A stretch of 64,000 bases of DNA from Actinia tenebrosa (GCF_009602425.1 NW_022258104.1:112806-176805); one strand, 5' to 3'; positions 43,178-56,975 are shown, numbered from the stretch's first letter. Numbers and translations are program-made. The notes: generated from the sequence alone by a model not told the origin.

Positions 43178-43348
43178 AAAATTTTCACTCACGTGACAAA
43201 GCAGCCATATTGGTGTACCAAACAATACAAACTTTCTGCAAGGTTTTGGCATAAAAATAGAGTTCAATTCCCCGAGGATAGTGAATGTATTGTTTCAGTA
43301 GTACACCAAAATGGCTGCTGTGACGTCACGTGAAAACGCTCTCATAGG
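43178..43348. repeat. MITE, CACGTGA family copy 2, reversed
   Basis: TTTTCACTCACGTGAC, then GCAGCCATATTGGTGTACCA, and on the right TGGCTGCTGTGACGTCACGT correspond to the inverse of the element at 13576-13733. Its interior TTTGGCATAAAAATAGAGTT also matches. Confidence 0.75.
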
Positions 43349-43444
43349 TTTTTAAAAAAACATTCAAATTTTATCGATATCCTGAAACAACTTCTGAGAT
43401 GATCAACGTCAGGGTACGGCTAACTCATGCACGGATTGGAATTT

Positions 43445-43600
43445 CGCAGGTTATTTAAAGGGGGAGGAAAACCGAAGAAAACCCCTACAATAAAGGGAGA
43501 AACCCCAACCGGAAGCTCTACTCACATGCGATGCCGATTCCAGGAATCGCACCCGAGACCCAAGACACGAGAGACACCAACCTTGATTCTCTTTATGCAT
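43445..43600 (-). repeat. tRNA-derived SINE, minus strand
   Basis: Read in reverse there is a tRNA-like head with a B-box-like GGTGCGATTCCTGG, then AGTAGAGCTTCCGGTTGGGG and GGTTTTCTTCGGTTTTCCTC. This is the classic SINE body motif shared loosely with 15905. Confidence 0.6.
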
Positions 43601-43801
43601 ACATGATTCACATATTAATCGCCTACGCGCGCATCGTACAACAGAAGCGCACAGATGCGCAGGGGAAAACGGACGAAAACCAAAAAGAATCTAAGTAATA
43701 TTAATTGTATCGTCATCTGAGTTAATAGGGTACAAGTACGTACGTAAATATGAGTTTGAGGTTACAAAGAGAACGGTGGATAATATGATAATTACGCACG
43801 C

Positions 43802-44012
43802 AATAGTCCCCTTCACACTTCCCGGCGCCATCTTGAAAAGTAGCCGTGCCTTTGCATCATAGCGAGACGAACGGTGAGCTTACAATGATAGAGACATATC
43901 AAGGTGTTAAAAAAGGTCTCTATCATTGCACTCTCACCGTTAGTCTCGCTTCGATGCAAAGGCACCACCGCTACCTTTCAAGATGGCGGAGGGAACTGTG
44001 AAAGGAACTATT
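43802..44012. mobile_element. Fold-back MITE, AATAGTCCC family
   Basis: AATAGTCCCCTTCACACTTCC and its near-inverse at the right end enclose a stem with GCCATCTTGAAAAGTAGCCG and GCTACCTTTCAAGATGGCG, then an inner stem around GATAGAGACATATCAAGG. The whole 211 bp is essentially one hairpin. A partial copy is at 56887-56975. Confidence 0.85.
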
Positions 44013-47000
44013 CTATAAGTCCATCTTTGGGATATATATACATATATACACCTTCAATATACCAAAAGTGAAGAAGAAAATTAGCCAGTGCGTGCACTGA
44101 GCCGAACGTGATTGTGGTTAAGCATTAAACCGAGTTAAAGTCGGGCTGCGCGCAGACTCGAAGAAGATGTATGCGTGAATAAAGCGCCGTTCATATCGTG
44201 AGATCAGCTGATGAGCCTTCCTTCATTTAGTAACAGAATCTATCTATAACATCTATAAAGAATCTAGTATCGACCTTCAACTATTGTCCTGTCAAAACGT
44301 AACAGTAACTTGAGAGTCAAATAACCTAAAGTTATTGAGAGACAGGCATGGGTATTACTCATGACTGAGATTCGTTATGTGTGCACCACTTAACACTGCC
44401 CCGTCTAATTACGCAGATGCTGCGTCGGTGCGCTTTGATGTCAGGTAATGCCTTAGGGAGACTATCATCTAAGGGCCAGGGTTACCTATGCGCAATATTG
44501 GATTACCAATTTGTTTGGTTGATGGGTATATTATGTCTGTTTAGCTTTTCTTGGATATAATTTTCTGGTCAAATTTAGCCGCGCGGTAAGAAATCCTGTA
44601 CGGTGCGATGCGCGTCTTTTGCGCGGTTCTAAAATCTAAGAAATATTTTGTTTTGTTGCAATTATGAACGAACGTTGCTACTATAGCTTTTTTCCCCAAA
44701 AGTGCGCAAAAAGATAGTGTAACGAGAAAGAAGGCTCGGTTGATTTTTTTCGAACCAGAAATCAAAGAAAAGCAACGTCGACCGAGGTAGATTGTGGTAT
44801 AAAGCATTGCATTGGTATAAACGTCTGGCTTCCACGCAAAGGTTATGACTGTCCAGACAGACCGTAAAAAACAAAAGGAAAAACAGAACTGACTTGTGCG
44901 ACCTCGAAAGAGATTGAAAAATAAATAACTATATTGTTAGGTACGACCCATTGCCCCGACTCAAAGACAATCAAACTAGAACCCTTACGGTCGACTAAAG
45001 ATTCGTAAAGGGCGCTGTATAATGAGAGATTAAGTATCCTTGAACACAAGTTCTAGGCTTGATTTTATAACCAGGGAAGTTTTGAACTTAGATCTATTCG
45101 ATCGATTCCTCTTGCTTCCCAGTGGACAATTCTGCAGGAAAAAGCTTACTGAACACTGAAGACGTAAGTAAACAGAGATAGGACTTCGTAGATTGTACAT
45201 AGAACAAAGAATCTTTATTAGGACAATATGGAAATATTACCTAAGGTATTATGACGTTCCAATTTCATTAACAATTTGTAAGGTTTTAGAGTTCTGTTGA
45301 TTTTAGCTTACTAAGAAAGACAAATCTCATTTGCTCGATCAATGAAGAGGTTTCTCGACAAATAATCCTAAAGATTTGCTTCAGCGAATTTGTCAATCCA
45401 TCTTTTCTAAGCACAGATTTTAAAATGTATACATGTTATTTCTATCTCCTTTTTGTTTGGAACGTTTCAAGTAATTACAATTTTAGATATCTCTTTTATC
45501 TTTCAGCACTATGATTTTTTTAGTGGACTCGTTTTTACTAGCCCAATTAAAGAAGCTTTAAAAATAGGGCAGATTTTTCGTAGGGAAAGTTGTGTTTCAC
45601 TCTCATACTGCAAGCTGTTTATTCAGAAATAGCAATAGAAAAGTTTGGAGTCGAAATAAAATCAAAATGGAGGTAGAAAGAAAAATGTATCAAGCATTGT
45701 TAAATTAATCATACTTGGATAACACTTAGAAGTCTCATTCTTGCTAAAATATAATCTTCAACAATCATATTGATCTTAGTTGAAGCAGAAGGGCTATACT
45801 CGCGCTGACCATGTGGATCAGATTCTCTGTAGATCTGTTTGGAAACTTGCTTATTATATAACTGGTAAAAAGTTCGAATGATGCTCGCTTAGATTCAATT
45901 CATAAATCAGAATGTTTTATAGATTATTTATAGATGGGTATTGCTCCAATTCCTTCTCATTTCTCTACTTTTTCCCCCCCAATTTCCCCACTGATTTTCT
46001 CTTTTTCGTTCTCTTGGGAGTGATAGCCTGATTGAGAAACTATCAGTTCTTTTGAAAGACAATTTTGTTTGAATTCAATTGCACTAACGACCAGGAATAA
46101 TTAAACTAACAGAAACCATATAAAACACGAAATTTAAAAGAAACATTCATCGTGAAACATTTGGTCAAGTCCACTCTTGGTTGGAAAATGCTTCCATGTA
46201 CAGAATAACTTAGAAAAGAAGTCAAAACTAAGAGAAAATGGCAAGAGCTTGATAAATGACTTCAGTCACCCATATACATATGAAAACACAGGAAAATATT
46301 CATATAGAAACGAGTTTAAAAAATAGCATTAGCGCTGTAATAGCTTTTTAACACTGGTTCAGTCAGTGATTTCAAAGGAAAAACGTAAATATCAAAGGTC
46401 AAAAGACTTGATATAGATTTTATTATAAGTGCGAAAAGAAAAGATTGATAACTATATTAAATAGAACAAAAAGCAAAATATTTTTTCTTTGAAATAACAT
46501 CTTACAGAAACGATATACAGGTTCGAAATCCGTTAAAAGTTGAAAAAGATTGGAGTAAAAATACTTCATAACCTTTGAGCTTATAACCGTGCGCGAATTT
46601 CACCAAGCATAATCGTGATAAAAGTTGAGTATATTATTGTTAAGTTTTCATGATTTTAAGTAGTATTCACTCATTCAGTATTTACTGGTCTTGGACCATA
46701 ACATGGCTGATATTCTCAGCAGGTGTTGGATGTTTGTAATATATATGCTAAACAAGGCCGACATGTGCAGTTTGAAGGATTACTTGTATATAAAACACTT
46801 AAGATATTGGCTCTACTGCAACACGCTCACAGATGTAACGACATTGATAGTATAAACACAAAGAAAAACAAGTCTTGTATTTACATAACAGACAGACAGA
46901 CGAATTCAATTGTATTTTGTTTGCTTGACTGTTAACAAATTCTATGGAGAAATCGGACAAAAATCGGTATTTTCTAGCTCTCTTTATGATCATGGTCATG

Positions 47001-47103
47001 TTGATAACAATCATGTTGATATCAAGGTGATACCAATATGGTTTGCAGGAGGAATTGTTTTCCCATGACATGTGTTCTTATGCTTCTTTCAGTTACTTGG
47101 TAA
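44013..47103. other. Intergenic, no gene seen
   Basis: About 3 kb of AT-rich sequence with short, mutually overlapping frames that resemble nothing I know. It includes ATATATACATATATACA near 44031 and a C-run near 45975. Confidence 0.5.
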
Positions 47104-47267
47104 ATCTTGTGCATTTTCTTCTCCTTCTCCTCCTCCTTCTCTTCCTCCTCCTCCTCCTTCTACTCCTCCTCTTTCTTCTTCTTCTTCTTCCTCTTCTCCT
47201 TCTNNNNNNNNNNNNNNNNNNNNNNNNNNNNNNNNNNNNNNNNNNNTGAATTCCAGACTAAGCTATA

Positions 47268-47299
<32 letters not shown>

Positions 47300-47475
47300 C
47301 TTCTCTTCTTCTTCTCCTCCTCCTCTTTCATCTTCTTCTTCTTCCTCTTCTCCTCCTCTAGTCTCCTCCTTCTTCTTCTCCTCCTAATCTTTCTTCTTCT
47401 TCTTTTTCCTCTTCTTCTTCTTCCTCTTCTTCTACTTCTCTTATTAGTCCTTCTCCTCCTCCTCCTTCTTCTTGA
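47104..47475. repeat. Polypyrimidine CTT/CTC microsatellite with a 43-base gap
   Basis: (CTT)n and (CTC)n blocks alternate over about 370 bp on the plus strand, interrupted by N at 47204-47246. The long Ser-, Leu- or Phe-rich frames are artefacts. Length is probably misassembled, and strand asymmetry makes it a triplex-prone tract. Confidence 0.9.
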
Positions 47476-47846
47476 CTGTACTTTACAAGCATTTTCTCCC
47501 TAAAGGAATTCTCTTTTTTCTCTTACGTTTCCTTTTCAATAGAAACTGCTGCCTCCAGCAAAACAAAACGATAAAGTAAATTAATGTATTCATTTTAGTA
47601 GTTGACTGTTTCACTTTGTCATAGTTGACCTTCTTTCGTTATTCAGACGTTTATCCATTCTTTACCAAAATATATCACTGACCAAATTAATCAACAGTTC
47701 AAATACTGTATGGTTTATGTCTAAAGACCTGATGGAAATTACAAACCGACTCATGTTAGGGACCTTTAGGAATAAATGCTAAGATTTGAATTGAGAATTT
47801 TGGCAACCAGAATATATGGAACTTGATGGATGGATGGATCTAGTAT

Positions 47847-47945
47847 TGACTGACTGACTGACTGACTAACTGACTGTGACTGCCTGTGACTGCCTGTGAC
47901 TGCCTGCGACTGCCTGTGACTGACTGACTGACTGTGACTGTCGAC
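47847..47945. repeat. TGAC / TGACTGCC microsatellite
   Basis: (TGAC)n at both ends flanks five TGACTGCCTG-type units. The array is of period 4 with a period-10 variant in the middle. Confidence 0.85.
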
Positions 47946-48825
47946 TGACAAGTTCACCCACATAAACCACTGTATGCGCACAATTCAAATCTTCTTAGAA
48001 CTTAAGAAATAAACTTCAACCTTATCAACTACTTCAGTAAAGTTTAATCAATTAGATGTTCTTTTTGTTTTTCTCACGTGCACCAAAACTGCNGTCTATT
48101 TTTATGACTTTGTCTCTTTTATAATCCGCATTACATGCACATGACCAGAGACAAAGCCTGGACGCTCCTTCCTTCCAACATATATATAGAACAAGCCGAG
48201 GTAAAAATAATCATGTACAACATAGCAATATAGATCAGAGCGATATCAAATGCACGCGACACATTTGCAAAACCACGAAACGTTTTTAAAACAGCTTTGC
48301 AGAACACAGCAGGGACCTCCTCTGCGAGTATGTTAGGCCGGCCATGTGTCTAAAAATGACCAAATTTACAGATACCTAATCAACGAATTAGTTCAGTTAA
48401 TGGCTGTGGGCTGACAATGGGACTCACACATCGTTCCCAGAATTACGACTTTATCACGCTATTAAGATTTACTAAGAACATCTTTTGAAAGTTTCAGGAA
48501 TTTTTTGTACTTGATTTGGTTAATTTGTCAAGAAAATCGCACGAGGCATTAGCGATTTGTGAACATCGTAAAGTTCTCGAGAAAGAATAGTTTTTTGTGT
48601 GAGTCAGTTTAAATTAGGCTAAGGATTAAATTTAATGGTAGAATTGGATTGACGCGTGCTTGAACAGTATAGACAAAAAGAGAAGGGGGAAAAAGTAAAG
48701 TTTTCTGCTATAGGGACAGTTTTTTATACGCCTTGTTTTAGTGTTAAATTCGATGATAAAACTGGATTGCACATGTTTGAAGTTTTAGACGAAAAGAGAA
48801 AAATAAGAAAAGATAAAAGAAAGAT

Positions 48826-48828
<3 letters not shown>
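47946..48828. other. Intergenic, no gene seen
   Basis: No coding or repeat structure recognised. One undetermined base lies near 48093. Confidence 0.5.

Positions 48829-48880
<52 letters not shown>
48829..48880. repeat. (GA)n microsatellite
   Basis: About 25 GA units followed by purine-rich sequence. The Lys/Arg/Glu-rich frame across it is an artefact. Confidence 0.95.
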
Positions 48881-51800
48881 AGGAGGAGCCGGAGAGAAGA
48901 AAGAAAAAGAAAGAAATAGCCTCAGAATGTATTTATTCCCATAAATAAATGTTTAACTCTTCCATCCACGGCCATGATACCAGATCGATAAAAGTGGTCT
49001 TCTAACGCCATAGTTCACCAGTCATACACCAGTAATCATAAATCAAAATGTTCAATATCGCAAAGGTGGATTACCGAATTCATTCGCGCGTTGTAAAAAG
49101 TCATAAAATCAAAAAAAAGTCATATAATCATTACCAGACTGTTTGCCAATACTTATGATATTTTTTTACTCAATGCTGACAGGATGTCTTTCTTTTAACT
49201 TTTGCGAGAGAAAAACTAATGATTTGTCTTCAAGAGCTAACTAAAACATCCTGACATCAATATACTAGGGTCATTTCACAGTCAAGCGTAGAAAAATAAA
49301 TTGTAATTCAGGTTAATTATTGTGAGTAGACTATATTTAATAGCGAAGAAAATGGGCTAGAACTAAGAATACCGCTAGTGGCCTCAATAAGCTTCAATAT
49401 ATCTGAAGGCAAATATCAGCAATTATCGGTAGACGCTATGTTTTTCAGAGCCACTCTCATATCTAAAATGCCTACTCGAGCTATAGAGTGCTTTGTAGAT
49501 TGGATTAATACCGAGTGCTCTGTGTTTCTCCATCACCTTTAGCTAGTACTTTGATACAAAATGTACTCACGAATTCATATTTGTCGGTTTAGTTTTGATG
49601 GTATCTAACATCTGGAAAGCGAATATCGTCGTTCAAACATTGATTTGATTCGAGTTCATTGTGTGTTTTGGTGATATTGAGGAAGAGCCCGCTTCAAGTG
49701 TTACTAGGTTAAACACATTTTGATGCGTTGAGTGTTTTATTTGAGATCAATGTCTTGTATTTAAACTACTAAACTTTGGGGAAGGACGCATGCAACTTTT
49801 TCGTCTACCGCTTGGAGCTTCAAAATTAGAAGTGTACTTAACCCTGCGGCTTTAGTATTTGAAAAATTCGGTCTTAAAACCGCTAAATATTACATTTTTC
49901 GCTGAAAAAAATTACTGAATTTGAAAAATTGTTCGCAAAAAATTCACTAACGTTTTCCGGAAGCCGCAGAACTTTGCGAAAAAAGTTTGAGGGCTATGAA
50001 GAAGGTATATCGCTCCTTCATGTACTGATATAGAGATAGAGTTACAATATACATTTCGGTACTACTGATATCTCCTGAAATACTCAGTAAAAGAAGTATT
50101 ATCGTACAGTAGATTCTCTGCTATGTGTGGAGAATCCGAGACAGTGAGAGTAAGAGAGAGTGTGTTAGAGAAAGAGAGAGCGCTCTCGAGACGTAGACGA
50201 ACAGTGCATCACAGAAGGGAAAAAGAGATTTTTCTGAATCCAAAATTACATACAACAACAAAAAATAAATAGATAATAGGGTGTCTTATTTGAAAGCTTT
50301 CTTTAAAATACAATGCCGGGAGCTAAATATATTTAACGGTTAAGAGATGTTTACGGTGTGAACAACAAGAAAGCAATATGTGTATATGAAACCTTTTTGA
50401 CTTGTTCCGAATCTCACATACTTTTAAGAAATATTTTTTACTCTTTTTATGTTTTTATTTCCTGCCAAATGAAGAAAGAATAAGGAATGTTAAGCTAGGT
50501 AGTAAGCACTAGACCAATCTTAAATTTTCCTTTTTTATATTTTCGAAAGTTTAGTCAGGTCCTATTTTTAGTGAAAGACCAAACTATATTGACCGAGGAA
50601 CGACTCCTCAAACAACGTCTGGGCAAAAATAAATGATCATTGCTCTAGGTTCAACAATACTTTTATTTTCAATTATAAGAATCGTACAGCGCAAATTGTA
50701 GAATATTTAGATGCACGTATTCCATAAAATGGTCTTATTTGAATAAAAAGTTGCCAGGAAGGTGTCATGATGGCTTTAGAGTTTCTTGTTCAGAATTTCA
50801 CAAGCTGCAAAAATCAACTTATTCGCAATGGAGGTTCGTGTATGTTCTTGTCCACAAGAAAACCAAGAAACAAGACATTAGTAATTTCAACTTCAGATAA
50901 CGACAGAAAACTCAATATTACCAACACTGAATTCAAATCCAAATGAAGTGTTACAGTAAGAGTAATATATTGTAGTTATCAAAACAGTTGCGGTTCCATT
51001 TCAATCAAGTCTCCACGGAAATCAAAACACTTACTATACTACACAAGAATCGTGAACTCTTCTTAGAGCTCGTTTATTGAATAAATATTGAAATTTCTTC
51101 AATTTTGGCTACATAATAGATAATTGTGTTGTAAACATCGTAAATACGGAACTTCCAACGTAGATTAAAATAAGATTCATAGTGGAATCGCGTTTGTTTG
51201 TTTTTACACAAATTTTACAAGTTTAATCACTGAGACAAAACCTATGACACCCACCATTACTTTTTCTTAATTGTCAGACTTTTCTGGAGACTTTTCTGAA
51301 TAATTTACATGCCCTTTCGGCACTTTGTTTTCATTTTATTTCCGATTATTTAAATCAAGTCTCATGGCTGGTTTTCAAATGTAGCCGATTAGTTTTACAA
51401 CTGCAGACAAGTGTTAGGCGTGAACTTAGTTTGATCAAACAAATATATCTGGCAAACTCTTGTGTCAAAAATAACTTGCACTGTCATTCTTCGTAAATAA
51501 TGCCTCAAAAACCTCTTGTACTCCGATCTTGCAATTATTAAAATGAGAAAACATTAATATAAATTGAAGAATTATTCTTCTTTCAAGTAATTCTAATTAT
51601 ATCATAGTGAGATAAAGGGATTGAAAAGAAGTGTCCATGTTTGAAAAATGGCTAGACGGTTTCCTATTAGGCGTATCTCAAAACAACCCCGAAGGCAACG
51701 CGTTCTTTAATTAAACTCAGTCAAGATCGATTGATATCTTATAATTCTTGAGTGGCTCTCAGCTACGATTTTGCTATGATTATTTTGACAAAATGCTCTT

Positions 51801-52551
51801 AAGCTTATCTCGGTCGAACGATTAGAATGTCTTTGATTATAACTACAATGTGTTGGAGTGCGCCATGATGTGGCTCGGTGAAAACTTGTTCCGTTATTCG
51901 GGGAAATCAGTATCAAAGGATTCTGATTGTAAAAGAATAAACAGAAAACTAGGAAAGGAAAAGAGAGAACGAGATAGTTCAAGTTATGGGAATGAAGAAA
52001 ATAAAATATTGTTATATGAAATCTGAACATTAATATTAGGTAATTGAAAAGGCGTTGATTATAATTTTATAATTAATTATAATTATAATCTTATAATTGC
52101 ATAGGTCAAAAGAGGATGGAATTAAAGAATGAAAGAAAGATTGTAGAAAGAATGAAAAAGAGAAGAGAAGACTCCAAGCAAGTCATAACGCTATAAGAGT
52201 AATATAATCTATAAGTCTGGGCTTTCCCAAATCTTATTTTTACAACAAAATATATAATACGTGGCTCTAATGGCAAGATTCATTATTTTTTTGATTATAT
52301 AGTGTTGTTGTTTTTGTCAACTCCAATGTCACTCATCATGTCTAAAAACGTAGAACATTCGTCGGACAGGACGCCAAGAGAGCTCATCGAGAGGTTTACA
52401 AATTTAACGCGATCGAATTTACTGGTCAAATCTTTAATCAAATTCTTGTATTTTTCTCTTTTACGGACTGCATTGTTATTAAGGTTAGACTCAAACCCAA
52501 CTGTTAGTTCCAGAACATAAAGGNACTTGGACTGTATTAGGAGAAGGAGAT

Positions 52552-52554
<3 letters not shown>
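48881..52554. other. Intergenic, no gene seen
   Basis: About 3.7 kb. A second, imperfect GA-rich patch lies near 50138-50185. Frames are short and unrecognised, and no fold-back or SINE stands out, in contrast to the receptor region. Confidence 0.5.
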
Positions 52555-52600
<46 letters not shown>

Positions 52601-52650
52601 ATAATAATAATAATAACAATAATATTGATAATAATAATAATGATGATGAT
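52555..52650. repeat. (TAA)n / (TTA)n microsatellite
   Basis: TAA units switch strand to ATT and back (TAATAATAATATTATTATTA), making a local inverted microsatellite of about 95 bp. Confidence 0.9.
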
Positions 52651-52784
52651 TTATTAGAAGTACATCCACCAGTGGCTCTTTGCCTTCTAATCCTAACTTA
52701 CAATAAAAAATACTAAATATATTGAAAAACTAAATTATAAGTAATAAATAAACTATATACACGAGATATAAACATTCATACAAA

Positions 52785-52875
52785 CATATACACACATATA
52801 ATATATATATACATATAACGTACACACGCACACATATATATACATACATACAGGCATACATATACGTATGTATCA
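52785..52875. repeat. TA/CA-rich microsatellite
   Basis: ACATATATAT, CACACGCACAC and TACATACATACA motifs form an impure dinucleotide and tetranucleotide tract. Confidence 0.75.
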
Positions 52876-53319
52876 GTAAAATGAAAACATATTTTAAAAC
52901 ATATTCGTACTAAGAAAATCCCCCCCTGTATGTCTTATTATATAAGTTAAATAAGTTCAGTGAAGACCATAGAGAATATATAGCATCTCAAATAAAACTT
53001 TATATTTGAGATTTCTTAAAGCTCTTTGCCAGAGGCAATACAGGATCTAGACTTGTCTCCTTAGTAAAAGGTAAATAGAGCATGCATCAAAGATCATTCT
53101 GGGCGGAACTCTCTTTGTCATATTTATCTTATTTTGCCTCTAGCAATCAATTTGTACATGGGTACTTTTAGGAGTTAAGTGTAATTAATAGCTTTGATTC
53201 TCAAGAAGAAAGATCACATTAAATTAAGAATTATTTTTACTTAAAGATATGAATTTGCCAGGCGGCAGTGCTGGAGAGGACTGAAAAAGGGATTCAAAAT
53301 TGGTGATGAAAGTAGTGAT

Positions 53320-54180
53320 AAAGATTAGTCATATGAATATGAATGCGGATGATGTTGGTGATGATAGTGATGGTGTGGATGGTATAGAGGTATGATGATA
53401 AGAATGATGAAGATGATGATTTATGAGTGGTGCTGAGGTTTGGTGATGATATCGATGAAGATCATGAATGTTATGGTGGTTGGCGATGGTGATGGTAGTG
53501 GTAGTGTTATGAAAATGATAGTGATGATGATGATGATAGTGATGATGCGTGATGATGCCGATGAGGTGCAGGTTGTGTAAGTCAGTGACACTGGAAAATG
53601 ATATATGGTGTTAGTGATGGAGATGATGATGTTGGTAATGGCAGTGATGGTGGTATAATGGTATTAAGAGTATGGTAGTGATGTAGGTGATGGTGATGAT
53701 AGTGGTAGAGTTATGAAAATGATGGTGATGATGAGGATCCGATGATGAAGATAATGACGTTGATGATGGTGGTGGTGATAGTGTAAGCGGTATTGATGAT
53801 CACTTATGATGCTGCGTGATGGTAGTGCAGTACTGAAGAATGTAGACGGTAGTGATGATGATGATGATGTTGCTGTTGATGATGTTGCTGTTGCTGTTGA
53901 TGGCATAGTATAGTGTTGGTGATTTGTGATGATGGTTGCTAAATACTGGATGATGTTGCTAATTCTAACATAATGCTAGTGATGATCATGATATGAGTTA
54001 CGATTATGATGACAAGGAAGGTGATGTTATTGCTGGTGCAGCATCAGATTGATCATGATGTCGTACAAATGATAATGGTTTTGGTGCTCATACTGATTGT
54101 ATAGTGATGTTATATTGGTGCTAGCTATTACATGATGGTGCTAGATGCTAGATAGATGTTGATGGAAGGAGAATGTTACG
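53320..54180. repeat. Degenerate GAT/GGT trinucleotide tract
   Basis: About 860 bp dominated by GATGATGGTGATG-type triplets with frequent interruptions (GTGGTAGTG, GTTGCTGTTG). There is no sustained plus-strand frame with protein character. Confidence 0.8.
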
Positions 54181-56886
54181 AAAAAGATGATGCTAGCGAT
54201 AAGAAACATGGTAAAAACAGACGATTACCGTGTTGCTGCTATTTGACGATGACACGAAATTCTCTGCTTTTTTACTCTCAAAAAAGTTTTTCTTAAGAGG
54301 GTTTTAGACAAAATTAAACAACCCAATCGTATAATGGATCTTTTATAATATTTTCAATTCATTATGATACAAAGATTCTATTAACTGATCTACATTTTCA
54401 AGATGCTCTTGATAAGCTATCTGCAGCTACACATTTGTCAAAGTGCCTTCCAAGTACTTCCCTTTTCACTTCAACTTTCCTCTATAAACTTTTTTAAGTG
54501 ATCAAAAGTACCGCATTACTGTTTCATCTCGACTCAACAAATATAGCGAACCAAATGAAGATGATTTATTTACTACATGTGTAGGAGTACAAAAAAGGCG
54601 TTCGCTTGGCGTGTTCTTTGAAGACATGTCTCAGCAATTTATTTTTTAATGAAAAAAAATTCTAAAAAAGTTCCTTACAACTGCTGGTTGTTAAAGTTAG
54701 TATTTTTTGCCATGTGGACTGGTAATTGTGCTATGAGCGATGATGCTAGTTGTGTAATGGATTAGCATTAGATAAAGTTCAGAAGTTTATGGCTGGAACT
54801 GTGGTTTTTAATGGAACCACTTCAAACCCTTGAAACTTGAAGTTACTCGACTCACAAATCGTCGGTGACCCAAGAGGATTAACCACGCTTTTATTCACTT
54901 TAAGAAAGGTCAAATACTTCCAGAGACTAAACGTAGTATTTCTATTGAAAAGCCTTCGAGTTTGAGTGAGTGTTAGGGTCATTTCGTAATTGTTATTTCA
55001 TGGAGTGTATATTTCTTTAAATTTTGTGGGTCATCGACAGACTAAAAGAAAGGTTAAATTCAAAGGAAGAAAAACACTAAACAAACCAGTAAATATAATT
55101 GAATTTCTAAAATAAATGATTATAGAATTTACTTGCTGGGGCGGAGGTGTTATTTAGGAAAAACATTGGCCAACTGGAAAAAAAATCAACTCTGTTTTCT
55201 TTTTGCCAATTCACTGTAGCCATAAAAAAGGTTTCTACATTTCAAGGATCTTTATATACATATGTATATTGATAAAATATAAATAAATGATACACAAATA
55301 AGCATATTTTCTCGAACAAAGACATCATAAAACCTTACAAAGACTGGAACAATGGAATATAAAAAATAAAACTGTGTCAAAATTCAAAGATGAAATATCC
55401 TTTTCGCGTTATCTTGTTCATAGTGGAAATATTCACCACTTCTTTCGTTTTTCACACCTTATAGTGCTATTCTGTTCTGTAGTATTATTCAAAAAATGAA
55501 CTCAAGGTATCTTAGCCACTAAGTTAGAGTTTGAATATTATGGAAACTGAGCCTTTTATCTTCAATGTCAATACTTTGTAGACTAGACAAAGTACAAAAC
55601 ACTTGAGAAGTAATATTTGGCTCCGCCGTTACCCGTGGTAGTGTAGCTGCTTCCTACTCGCTAAACTTAACATTTTATGGCTATTTCCAAATACCTTAAC
55701 CCAAGTTTAATTCAAAATTTCTCTTGATTGGGTTTTGCAAGAGGATTTTTAAGATTTCGAGGCGAGTTTGTATGTTTTGGCAATTGCAGTCACAGTCTAC
55801 TAAGCGTTGTAAGTGCTCTACCGTATTATAGTTCTCAGCTGAGTGCACTTGAATTCCTTCGACTTCCTTGCTTTTCATTCTGGCTTACTAGAGCATATAC
55901 AGGCAGAATAGACTGATGAAGAGTCTTTGAAAACCTAGACAAAACTAGCAATAACAACATGATATAGAAAAGGTATTAATTAATGACACATGTGCAAGTT
56001 ATACTTATTAGATACTCCCCTGCAGCCAATCTAATACTTTAGCTTGATAATTGTTGTATTCTTATGACGATTCTCGGCCCTTATACAAGAGAGTTTTGAA
56101 TTGATTTTATATTATTATTAATCTATCTTCACTACTACATGCTTGGATGCATAGCGGCTTGAGTGCCCCTTCAAAAACACCCAGCATTTTTATCATGAAC
56201 CACATGGAATGAGCTGCAGTAGAGCAGCAGGATACTTGTGAGTCGTGCATAGTAAAATGCCTGGTATGTACATGTATACCTGAACTAACCATTATTTAAA
56301 AAAAAAAAAACTGAATGCGAAATAATTATATTTGAATTGCAATTGAAGTGTTTGTCATTTCTTCTGAGAGGAATGCATATCAGTATTCTTTTCTTTTTAT
56401 AGCCTGAACAGCAAAGTGTCTTTCTTCATTACTATTATTATTACTCGCGCTACTTGTCAGCCTATCCATCTACTACATTTTTAGAGGCATAAACCGTAAC
56501 TTCCAATGTTTCTCATGTTAGGAACTTTATTAATTTAACACGTCTACCATTGTTCATGTTTACATAGGGTTTCCCCAGCCACTCTTATTCAAGAGGCACT
56601 GACAGTGTCCCATTCAGTTATTCATTGACATTCTTGCATTGTCTAGTCTAGTAGACCGACGTCCCTTGTATTGTACCAACTGACTAGATTCTCTTACTTA
56701 TCAATAGACTATCCTAGATATCAGTGGATCATATTGTGTGAGTCCATGACGATTCTTAACATATTATAGGTCATTCACCTGTTTTAGCAGAGTCATACCC
56801 TTGGACATTACTATTCCTGCCTAAGATTTCTTGCTTGTCATGGACTTTTGCATCCACCAATAGTCTTCTTCAGTTTCCTGTGCCAA
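54181..56886. other. Intergenic, no gene seen
   Basis: AT-rich; frames of 60-67 codons on both strands without recognisable similarity. No fold-back elements noted. Confidence 0.5.
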
Positions 56887-56975
56887 CTGGAAAGGTAGCC
56901 GTGCCTTTGCATCGAAGGAGACGAACGGTGAGCTTGCAATGATAGAGACATGTGAATAATTGTCCAAGGTGTTAA
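56887..56975. repeat. Partial copy of the AATAGTCCC fold-back
   Basis: GGTAGCCGTGCCTTTGCATC, GAGACGAACGGTGAGCTTGC and ATGATAGAGACAT match the left half of 43802-44012. The outer tip and the right half are missing. Confidence 0.75.

Noticed and set aside
47072-47503. Ser/Pro- and Leu-rich frames of up to 143 residues
   Set aside because: These are artefacts of the CTT/CTC microsatellite, interrupted by a gap. No conserved residues.
47847-47945. Regular short repeats that could suggest a CRISPR array
   Set aside because: Units are contiguous TGAC-type microsatellite without unique spacers, and the host is a eukaryote.
55909-55945. Second hammerhead-like string (CTGATGA ... GAAAA)
   Set aside because: Stem II would be only weak A-U and G-U pairs, and no stem III or cleavage-site UH follows the GAAA. 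The core is incomplete.
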